In this document: positions 1 to 5,976 of the stretch, piece after piece
How positions within the stretch are numbered: the first letter of the stretch is position 1
Layout of the letters: each line of letters begins with the position of its first letter
Origin: Oribacterium sp. UBA5894
GTDB lineage: Bacteria; Bacillota; Clostridia; Lachnospirales; Lachnospiraceae
Length of the DNA: 16,471 bases
Assembly (NCBI GenBank): GCA_002431355.1
Contig: DJEQ01000011.1
Span: 2,961-19,431 of the forward strand
Direction of reading: 5' to 3'
Program-made: the position numbers and the translations under genes
Notes under the pieces: generated by a model
The model's input: only the letters and a program-made list of their open reading frames with translations
Database searches by the model: none
Told to the model about the DNA's origin: nothing

Positions 1-90
1 TCCGGTTCTGGAGTACTGGTTTCCGACGGCCCCTCCGGGCCCCTGGCTTCTATTCTGCAGTCGCTGTCAGCTGCGCTCCGAGGGCAGAGT

Positions 91-363
91 CTACTCGTCC
101 CAGCCCTCGCGCGGCATGATGATCATCATGTCGATGAACCGTTCGCCCGGAGCGAGCTGTACGTCTGCCTTCACGGAACGGGTCGGAAGGTCGTTCGTAT
201 CCTCGAGCTCAAGCTGAATCCAGTTAATGGCGTTATAACGCGCGTCGGCAAGGGCCTCCTCCTCGGTTGGTCCCACACCATAGCAGTCCTCGAGATCCAG
301 GAAATCCACGCGGTATCCCTCACTCGTTTTATTTCGAATAATCGCCGGATAATATAAAGTCAT
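91..363 (-). CDS. HicB-like (HicB N-terminal domain) small protein
   Basis: This 90-residue protein has the HicB N-terminal fold signature. It starts YYPAI, has an alternating beta segment (GYRVDFLDLEDC) ending in a G-P-T-x-E-E-A turn, and then a helix (EEALADARYNAINWIQLELED). In HicAB toxin-antitoxin systems, HicB neutralises the HicA mRNA interferase and often carries a C-terminal DNA-binding domain. Here the C-terminus after about residue 60 is short and shows no obvious ribbon-helix-helix or HTH. No HicA-like ORF is visible next to it, so it may be an orphan or may act outside a toxin-antitoxin pair. The ATG overlaps the TGA of the AraC gene (ATGA), and an AGAGGA ribosome site lies inside the end of that gene. 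This suggests translational coupling. The 90 bases beyond it hold only a GC-rich 5-bp stem (28-41) with no U-run. Family assignment is good; function is uncertain. Confidence 0.75.
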   Translation of the reverse strand: MTLYYPAIIRNKTSEGYRVDFLDLEDCYGVGPTEEEALADARYNAINWIQLELEDTNDLPTRSVKADVQLAPGERFIDMMIIMPREGWDE

Positions 364-1256
364 GTTGCATCTTCCTCTCTTCCAAACTGTTTCCGATATT
401 TATGCGGTGTCTGCCCCATGAAGGAGCGGAAAATCTTGATGAAGTTTCCGATGTTATGGAAGCCGCACTGCTCCGCAATTTCATAGACATGCGTATCCGA
501 TTCCCGAAGGAGGCGGGCCGCCTGCTCTACGCGATAGGCATTGACATAATCCAGCGGAGACTCCCCCGTCACGCTTCCGAAGAAGCGGATAAAGTACTGC
601 TCGTTAAGGCCCGTAAGCTCGGAAAGATTCCGCACGTAGATCTTTTCCTGATAATGCTCCCGGATGTAGCGGATACTCTCCTTGATGGCGATCACCTGCT
701 TGTCTGTATCCGTGGCAGACTTCTCATGCACGAGCGCATTCGCATCGAGGAGAGCAATCAGGCGAAGGAGATCGGCCTTGATGATCAGCTGCTCCGCAAC
801 GGCCTGCATGGCATACGTCCGGATGCCGCCCTCTCTGCTCTCCATTTTCGTGCCGAAATTCCGGTAGCGGCGTACCATCTCATTGAAGATCTGAAGGACC
901 TGCAGGAAGCCGAAGTCGGAGACCGTGATAAAATCCGAAAATCCAAGCCTTCCATCCTGCAGTGGTCTGAGCAGTGCTGTATTGACCGGATCGTCTTCCT
1001 TCTGAAAATAAAGGTTCTCCAGATGAATCGGGAGCGCATAGGCTACGCCCTTCGGTCCGAGCGATTCAAGCTTTCGGAGTACACCTGCATTCACGAGGCA
1101 CAGGCACTCATCCTGAATCTCATACTCCTTCAGATTGAGGGAAAGCCGGTAATGTCCATTTTTAAAATAGATGATCTCCGGGTCCTCTCGCCAGTCGAGG
1201 GCGACCTTCAGTCGCTCCTCTTCACTGTTGATGGACTCATACAGTATCGTGTTCAT
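360..1256 (-). CDS. AraC-family transcriptional regulator
   Basis: A 298-residue regulator. Residues about 15-100 look like a cupin-type sensor domain. The C-terminal ~100 residues hold the two AraC helix-turn-helix motifs: the first around 205-230 (YVRNLSELTGLNEQYFIRFF), the second around 256-282 (VYEIAEQCGFHNIGNFIKIF, then the typical G-x-T-P-x-x-Y-R). The reading frame extends upstream to 1352, but that extension runs through the end of tgt. The ATG at 1256 has an AGGAG site close upstream and is the better start. It begins 13 bases after the tgt stop, so it is probably co-transcribed with tgt, and it overlaps the HicB-like gene by ATGA. Family members usually sense a small molecule, often a sugar. 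The ligand and targets cannot be inferred here, because no sugar transport or catabolic genes are nearby. Confidence 0.9.
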   Translation of the reverse strand: MNTILYESINSEEERLKVALDWREDPEIIYFKNGHYRLSLNLKEYEIQDECLCLVNAGVLRKLESLGPKGVAYALPIHLENLYFQKEDDPVNTALLRPLQDGRLGFSDFITVSDFGFLQVLQIFNEMVRRYRNFGTKMESREGGIRTYAMQAVAEQLIIKADLLRLIALLDANALVHEKSATDTDKQVIAIKESIRYIREHYQEKIYVRNLSELTGLNEQYFIRFFGSVTGESPLDYVNAYRVEQAARLLRESDTHVYEIAEQCGFHNIGNFIKIFRSFMGQTPHKYRKQFGREEDAT

Positions 1257-1269
1257 CCTGTCTCCTGTT

Positions 1270-2451
1270 TTACTCTTCCCCGCGGTCGTAGGTCTCGAGC
1301 CGATCCAGTGCTTCGACCTTCCAGCTGTCCCAGTAATTGCCGCGAATTGCATCGCGAATTTCTTCCGTCAGATGGTTATAGAAGTAAAGATTATGAAGCA
1401 CGCAAAGGCGCATGCCGAGCATTTCCTTGGCCTTCAGAAGATGACGGATGTAGGCGCGGCTGTACCCGCCACTGTAGCTGCCATCGGCGCGCTTCTGGCC
1501 AGCGCATACCGGGCACATGCAGCCCTCTTCGATCGGTCGTGGGTCCAGCTCATACTTCTGATTAAAGAGGTTGATCTTTCCCTTATGGGTGTACACATGA
1601 CCATGACGACCGTTTCTGGATGGATAAACGCAGTCAAAGAAGTCAATGCCTCGATCCACAGCTTCAATGATGTTGGCCGGGGTTCCGACGCCCATGAGGT
1701 AGGTTGGCTTCTCCTTCGGAAGGTGTGGGACGACCACATCCAGAATATGATACATCTGCTCGTGGGTCTCGCCGACAGCCAGTCCGCCGACTGCATAGCC
1801 GTCGAGATTCATCGCAGAAATCGTATCCGCATGCTCGGTTCGGATGTCCTCGAAGATGCCACCCTGATTGATACCGAACAGGAGCTGCTCCTTATTCACG
1901 GTGTCCGGCAGACTGTTTAAGCGGGCCATTTCATCCTTACAGCGCTGCAGCCAACGGGTCGTACGTGCCACGGATGGCTCGATGTACTTTCGATCCTCCA
2001 GCGCCGGTGGGCACTCATCGAACGCCATGGCAATGGTGGAGCCGAGATTTGACTGGATCTGCATGGACTCCTCTGGGCCCATGAAAATGCGCCGTCCATC
2101 AATATGACTGTGGAAGGTCACGCCCTCCTCCTTGATCTTCCGGCCGGTCCCCGCCAGGGAGAACACCTGGAATCCGCCGGAATCCGTCAGGATCGGACGA
2201 TCCCACTTCATAAACTTATGAAGACCTCCGAAGCACTTGATCAGCTCATCTCCCGTACGAACATGCAGGTGATAGGTATTGCTGAGCTCCACCTGGGTGC
2301 CAATCGTATGAAGGTCATCGGTGGATACAGCGCCCTTGATGGCGCCGACGGTGCCGACGTTCATAAAGACCGGCGTTTCAATGCTGCCATGTACGGTTTC
2401 CATATGAGCGGATTTCGCGCGTCCACTCGTCGCAACAATTTGATATTTCAT
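1270..2451 (-). CDS. tgt: tRNA-guanine transglycosylase (queuine/preQ1 tRNA-ribosyltransferase)
   Basis: Bacterial Tgt exchanges the wobble guanine of GUN-anticodon tRNAs for preQ1, a step of queuosine synthesis. The 393-residue protein has the general-base Asp90 in TDSGGFQ, the substrate loop GINQGG (193-198), GGLAVGE (222-228), and the nucleophile Asp273 in FDCVYPSRNGRHG. The zinc ligands are Cys311, Cys313, Cys316 and His353 (CMCPVC ... LHNL). Between Cys316 and the conserved YSRAYIRHL there is an insertion (about AGQKRADGSYSGG). The Cys-to-His spacing is 37, against 26 in the E. coli enzyme as I recall it. GAGG nine bases upstream of the ATG is the likely ribosome site. The gene lies downstream of secDF but is separated from it by a terminator. 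It is followed closely by the AraC gene. Identity is secure. Confidence 0.97.
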   Translation of the reverse strand: MKYQIVATSGRAKSAHMETVHGSIETPVFMNVGTVGAIKGAVSTDDLHTIGTQVELSNTYHLHVRTGDELIKCFGGLHKFMKWDRPILTDSGGFQVFSLAGTGRKIKEEGVTFHSHIDGRRIFMGPEESMQIQSNLGSTIAMAFDECPPALEDRKYIEPSVARTTRWLQRCKDEMARLNSLPDTVNKEQLLFGINQGGIFEDIRTEHADTISAMNLDGYAVGGLAVGETHEQMYHILDVVVPHLPKEKPTYLMGVGTPANIIEAVDRGIDFFDCVYPSRNGRHGHVYTHKGKINLFNQKYELDPRPIEEGCMCPVCAGQKRADGSYSGGYSRAYIRHLLKAKEMLGMRLCVLHNLYFYNHLTEEIRDAIRGNYWDSWKVEALDRLETYDRGEE

Positions 2452-2510
2452 ATATTGAACCTCAATTTCTTGATTCTATCCAATGCCACCGGGAAAGCAG
2501 CCCAGCGCAT
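2448..2510 (-). CDS. Possible 20-codon upstream ORF overlapping the tgt start
   Basis: A short frame begins ATG at 2510, encodes 20 residues (starting MRWAAFPV) and ends at a TGA that overlaps the tgt ATG as ATGA. Such an overlap can couple translation. The ribosome site is weak: AGAG seven bases upstream, and a better GAAGGA too far away. It may be chance. Confidence 0.2.
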   Translation of the reverse strand: MRWAAFPVALDRIKKLRFNI

Positions 2511-2582
2511 AAAGCAGCTCTGTTCCTTCGATCCAGGAGGACTTCCTCTTACGTTTCGCTCTCCTTAAGGATATCCGTGAAC

Positions 2583-2611
2583 GAAAAGACCGATCCCCAG
2601 GGGATCGGTCT
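2583..2611 (-). terminator. Intrinsic terminator of secDF
   Basis: An 11-12 bp uninterrupted stem (AGACCGATCCCC paired with GGGGATCGGTCT, 2587-2598 with 2600-2611) is followed on the minus strand by TTTTCGTT. It lies 58 bases past the secDF stop and upstream of tgt. This makes secDF a separate transcription unit, and tgt probably needs its own promoter in 2452-2586. Only a poor -10 candidate (TAGAAT, 2473-2478) was seen there. Confidence 0.9.
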
Positions 2612-2668
2612 CTAATGTAACGGAGATTTCTGCTTCCGTCAAGCGTTCGATCCACTGGAAGGATCGTT

Positions 2669-4864
2669 TTACGCCTGCGGATTCTTCTGCATCTTCTGTG
2701 CCTTTTTCTCGGCCTTTTCTGCCTTCTCCGCAGCCTTTTTCCGAGCTCTTCTCTTCTCGGCATAGCGGCTGAGGTCATACCAGAGCGGACCGGCGATGGT
2801 GACAGAGGACCAGCATCCGGAAACGATACCCACCATCAGCGGCATGGTGAAATCACGGATGGACGATACACCCATGATGAAGAGTACCAGTACCATGATG
2901 AAGGTCGTAAGCGAGGTATTGATCGAACGGGTGAAGGTCTGCGAAATGGCATCATTCACAGCATTCTCCAGATTGTCACGCTTGGCCGGATCCTGCAGAT
3001 TCTCACGGATACGATCAAATACGACGATGGTTGCATTGATCGAATAGCCGACGATGGTCAGAATGCAGGCGATGAAGGTGGAGCCAACCGCCCACTTAAG
3101 TGCCGCATAGAAGGCAACCGTAATCAGTACGTCGTGGGTCAGCGCCAGAACAGCGGCCGACGCGAACTTGATGTCCTTAAAGCGTACCCAGATATAGATC
3201 AGCATGCAGACGATGGCGATGAGGAATGCCCATACGGCATCGGCCTTCATCTCATTGGAAACGGCACCGGAAATGTTCTCGGTGGTGATCTTCGCCTCAT
3301 CCACCTGGAACTCATCCACGAGATCCTGATAGAGCTCTGTACGCTCCTCGGTGGTCAGGGTTCTTGTCTTAATGATGACCTCATTGGTTCCGGCCACCTT
3401 GGAGGCCTGAACGGAAGCGGTACCACCGGTAATGTTCTTAAAGATCGGGGTAACCTTGGCGTCAATGTCGGCAAGCGACATGTCCTCGTTGAAGGTCACG
3501 TTCGTGGAAGAGCCGCCCTGGAAGTCGAGGTCATAGTTAAAAAGATTTCCAAGCTTGGCCTTATTCATACCCATGAACAGGAAGCCGGCTACGATTACCA
3601 CAAGAGAAATGCTGTATGCAATCTTACGGAAGCCGATGAAGTTCCGTACCTTGATTTCCTTACGCACGCCGTAAAGTGCAGGCTTCGTGCAGCCGAAATC
3701 AATAAAGCAGGAAAGCAGTGCTCTCGTAACAAACAGTGCCGTGATCAGGGAGATCACAATACCGATGGCCAGGGTGGTTGCGAAGCCCTTGACCGTACCA
3801 GAGCCTCTCAGATACAGCACAGCGGCGGCAATCAGCGTGGTGACATTACCATCGATGATGGCGGAAAGGGCCTTGCTGTAGCCGGCCTTTACAGCCTGTT
3901 CTACCGTATGGCCTGCACCGAGCTCTTCCTTCATACGTGTAAAGATGATGACATTGGCATCCACCGCCATACCGACGGAAAGGATGATACCGGCGATACC
4001 CGGAAGAGTCAGGGTTACCTCAAAGGCCTGCAGGAGAACCAGCTCCAGTCCTGTATACAGGATCAGGGCCAGAGAAGCGATAAAGCCCGGCAGTCTGTAA
4101 ACGGCCATCATGAAAAGCATGACGAGGACGAGACCCACGATGCCAGCCTTAATGGAGGTCGTAATGGCTTCCTGTCCAAGGGTTGCGCCGATTACATTCG
4201 AACGGAGCTCTGTGAGCTGTACCGGCAGTGCGCCGATACGGATCGTGGAAGCAATCCGTGTTGCTTCATCATAATCCGTAATACCGGTGATGGAGGCCTG
4301 ACCGCCCGTGATGGCTTCCTGCACATTCGGAGCCGAAATGATCTCATCGTTATAGATGATGTAGAGTGGCTTTCCGACATTGGCTGCAGTTGCATCTGCG
4401 AACTTCTTTGCGCCTTCATCGTTAAACTGCAGCTGGATAATGTACTGACGGGATCCGTTCTGATCCGTCATGCCGGCGCTTGCGTTCTTGACGTCGTCAC
4501 CGGTCAGCAGTACCTGTCCCTGCGAGTCTGCAAACTGGAGTGTACCCGGCTCGCCCAGCTCCTCCAGGATTTCATTGGCATCGGTCGCACCCGGGATATC
4601 GATGTTGATACGATTGCTTCCCTCCTGGTATACCTGGGCTTCGGTGGAATAGCCCTGTGCCTTCAGCTGAAGCTTGTAGATGGTATCCGACATCTGCTCG
4701 GAGGTCGGATTCTCTTCCGTGGTCTGGTAGGTGATGGAAACACCGCCGTTCAGATCCAGGCCCAGCTTAATGTCATTGGCACCATGAACTCCGAGGAAGC
4801 AGAAGCCGACGGTAATCGCCAGCACTGCGAGAAGCCCCAGTGCACCCTTCATCTTCTTGTTCAT
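2669..4864 (-). CDS. secDF: Protein translocase accessory subunit SecDF (fused)
   Basis: SecDF is the proton-driven membrane accessory of the SecYEG translocon that helps pull exported proteins out. The 731-residue protein joins SecD and SecF in one chain. There is a TM segment at about 6-28, and the SecD D1 motif LGLDLNGG is at 34-41. The large extracytoplasmic domain follows to about 230. The SecD membrane core contains SVGMAVDANVIIFTRMKEEL (296-315). SecF begins near 410, with DLDFQGGS (445-452) and VGYSINATIVVFDRIREN (605-622). The last ~28 residues are a Lys/Ala-rich cytosolic tail. About 12 TM segments are expected. I chose the ATG at 4864 because AAGGAAG lies eight bases upstream. The in-frame ATGs at 4882 and 4939 would put the start on or before that site, and 4939 is nearly at the transcription start. 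No yajC is seen beside it. Confidence 0.96.
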   Translation of the reverse strand: MNKKMKGALGLLAVLAITVGFCFLGVHGANDIKLGLDLNGGVSITYQTTEENPTSEQMSDTIYKLQLKAQGYSTEAQVYQEGSNRINIDIPGATDANEILEELGEPGTLQFADSQGQVLLTGDDVKNASAGMTDQNGSRQYIIQLQFNDEGAKKFADATAANVGKPLYIIYNDEIISAPNVQEAITGGQASITGITDYDEATRIASTIRIGALPVQLTELRSNVIGATLGQEAITTSIKAGIVGLVLVMLFMMAVYRLPGFIASLALILYTGLELVLLQAFEVTLTLPGIAGIILSVGMAVDANVIIFTRMKEELGAGHTVEQAVKAGYSKALSAIIDGNVTTLIAAAVLYLRGSGTVKGFATTLAIGIVISLITALFVTRALLSCFIDFGCTKPALYGVRKEIKVRNFIGFRKIAYSISLVVIVAGFLFMGMNKAKLGNLFNYDLDFQGGSSTNVTFNEDMSLADIDAKVTPIFKNITGGTASVQASKVAGTNEVIIKTRTLTTEERTELYQDLVDEFQVDEAKITTENISGAVSNEMKADAVWAFLIAIVCMLIYIWVRFKDIKFASAAVLALTHDVLITVAFYAALKWAVGSTFIACILTIVGYSINATIVVFDRIRENLQDPAKRDNLENAVNDAISQTFTRSINTSLTTFIMVLVLFIMGVSSIRDFTMPLMVGIVSGCWSSVTIAGPLWYDLSRYAEKRRARKKAAEKAEKAEKKAQKMQKNPQA

Positions 4865-4944
4865 TGGAAAATCTTCCTTCATTCTAAAATTTGCCAGCTC
4901 TCCGACGCGTACGCAGACTTCGCCCGAGGGCAATAGCAAACGAT

Positions 4945-4973
4945 ATTATAACAAAACGCGGTATGGGTGGCAA
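4945..4973 (-). promoter_or_regulatory. Sigma-A promoter of secDF
   Basis: On the minus strand TTGCCA (4968-4973), a 17-base spacer and a perfect TATAAT (4945-4950) stand about 80 bases upstream of the secDF ATG. Transcription should start near 4937-4939, giving a leader of roughly 75 nt. This promoter lies downstream of the long hairpin at 5008-5232, so secDF mRNA from it would not contain the hairpin. Confidence 0.85.
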
Positions 4974-5007
4974 GGTTTATGCGAAAAGACGCGGGTTTTG
5001 CGGTGCC

Positions 5008-5232
5008 GGGGCGACGGGGGAGCAGTGAGAACCCAGGACGCTCTGCGGCGGAAAAAACTAGAATCGGGTCCTTAAGAACCACTAGGCTCCTTCTAATCGA
5101 CGAGTTTTCTTGATGAAAACGTCGTCGTTAGAAGGAGTGTCAAGGAAAAGTTTTCCAAGTGGTTCTAAAAGGACCCGATTCTGTTTTTTCACGTCCTCGG
5201 CGTATGGGTTCTCACTGCTCCCCCGTCGCCCC
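5008..5232. repeat. 225-nt long inverted repeat / structured hairpin of unknown type
   Basis: The two ends form a perfect 28-bp stem (5008-5035 with 5205-5232, starting GGGGCGACGGGGGAGC). Further in come GAAAAAAC/GTTTTTTC (5051-5058 with 5183-5190), a 14-bp stem (5060-5073 with 5169-5182, AGAATCGGGTCCTT), a 9-bp stem (5075-5083 with 5158-5166) and a 10-bp stem (5087-5096 with 5128-5137, CTCCTTCTAA). An apical stem lies at about 5098-5127, and a side hairpin GGAAAAGTTTTCC at 5144-5156 would create a three-way junction. Both strands place GTTTTTT after the 14-bp stem, as in bidirectional terminators. No ORF with a convincing ribosome site lies inside, and no target-site duplication flanks it. 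It sits between the lspA stop and the secDF promoter. It could be an ncRNA, a complex terminator or a mobile palindrome. The pairing is read directly; the function is unknown. Confidence 0.85.
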
Positions 5233-5302
5233 AGATTCCGCCATGTATCGTAGGCTCATGTAAAAATAACCTGAACGGACTGCGCTATCCCCGGCACCGT
5301 CA

Positions 5303-5830
5303 TTACTCGTCCTTTCCGAAAAGCGCCGCAAGTGCGTACAGTGCGCCTCCGAGGCAGATAGCGATGTCGCCGATATTCACGATGATTTTCTTAAGACCCC
5401 CGATGCGGATGTTCAGGTAATCCGTCACCGCACCGTGGAGTGCACGGTCGAGCACGTTACTGAGGGCACCGCCGATCACGATGGACATGCCGAGCTTCCG
5501 AATCCTGTAACGCTTCGGGAAGAAGCCCGTCAGGTACTGGAGTCCTCCCGCGAGGAAGCCGACGGCCGCCATGGAACTCAGCTTCACAAATTCCGGGTAC
5601 TCCTTGAGATGCCCCTTCGAAAAGCCCGGATTATGGGCCCGCATGATTTTCACAAGGCCATGGCTTCCCGGCAGGTCCCGTGGAAAATTCTCCTCCGGCT
5701 CCGTGTCGATGGCGTTCTTCAGCATCTGGTCCACGGAGCAGATGAGGCCGGAGATCGCCGCAAAGTGCAGAAACTCACCCGTGATGCTCCAGATAAAATG
5801 TGTTCTTTGTATATTCTTTACGAGTCCCAT
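5303..5830 (-). CDS. lspA: Divergent signal peptidase II (LspA) family protein
   Basis: LspA is the membrane aspartyl protease that removes signal peptides from prolipoproteins. The 175-residue protein keeps the family order. There is a hydrophobic segment 19-33 followed by V-D-Q-M-L-K (33-38), a NPG-F motif (67-70) matching the NxGxxF region, and GGALSNVLDR with catalytic Asp128. Then come VTDYLNI (135-141) and NIGD with catalytic Asp155 near the last TM segment. Differences from typical LspA are a longer loop at 42-66 and Ser in place of Gly in the SNxxDR motif. The frame is open to 5938, but the ATG at 5830 has a perfect AAGGAGG five bases upstream and is the start. A promoter overlaps the end of the MocR-type gene. 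It could be a paralogue of a standard lspA elsewhere in the genome. Confidence 0.8.
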   Translation of the reverse strand: MGLVKNIQRTHFIWSITGEFLHFAAISGLICSVDQMLKNAIDTEPEENFPRDLPGSHGLVKIMRAHNPGFSKGHLKEYPEFVKLSSMAAVGFLAGGLQYLTGFFPKRYRIRKLGMSIVIGGALSNVLDRALHGAVTDYLNIRIGGLKKIIVNIGDIAICLGGALYALAALFGKDE

Positions 5831-5852
5831 GCAAACCTCCTTGATCGCCCAT

Positions 5853-5884
5853 GCTTCGAGTGGTTCACTCTCTGGCAGCGAAGC
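5853..5884 (-). promoter_or_regulatory. Bulged hairpin in the lspA leader
   Basis: In the predicted lspA leader, CACTCGAAGC on the minus strand pairs with GCTTC and GAGTG. These two 5-bp stems stack around a nine-base bulge, with an AAC loop. The hairpin ends 16 bases before the AAGGAGG site. It has no U-run, so it is not an obvious terminator. It might affect translation or RNA stability; no known riboswitch was recognised. Confidence 0.35.
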
Positions 5885-5947
5885 TTTCGTTCTGTCTAGC
5901 GCGTCCCCATCAGGCTCTGCTCTAGCTCTCACAATCATTCTTTCACT

Positions 5948-5976
5948 ATTATATCAGATTTTTTCGCTCCTGCCGA
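5948..5976 (-). promoter_or_regulatory. Putative promoter of lspA inside the end of the MocR-type gene
   Basis: On the minus strand TCGGCA (5971-5976; four of six matches to TTGACA), a 17-base spacer and a perfect TATAAT (5948-5953). The TAA stop of the MocR-type gene (5949-5951) lies within the TATAAT. The predicted start near 5941 gives a leader of about 110 nt. Confidence 0.6.

Noticed and set aside
402..1565. Long plus-strand ORF of 387 codons
   Set aside because: It is antisense to the AraC gene and tgt, has no ribosome site and resembles no family. The same applies to 3134-4936 (antisense to secDF) and 9620-10984 (antisense to cls).
5008..5232. Retron msr-msd RNA or group II intron for the long hairpin
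   Set aside because: No reverse transcriptase ORF lies on either side, and no domain V/VI or msr features were recognised.
5001..5240. MITE with target-site duplication
   Set aside because: The flanks (GGTGCC on the left, AGATTC on the right) show no direct repeat. A mobile origin stays possible only if further copies are found.
5831..5938. N-terminal extension of the lspA product from ATG 5938
   Set aside because: The ATG at 5830 has a perfect AAGGAGG at ideal spacing. The upstream residues resemble nothing in LspA and lie at the predicted transcription start.
5935..5970. Simple frameshift at the A6 run explaining the short MocR-type protein
   Set aside because: Both alternative frames hit a stop within about ten codons and the downstream sequence does not resemble the missing domain.
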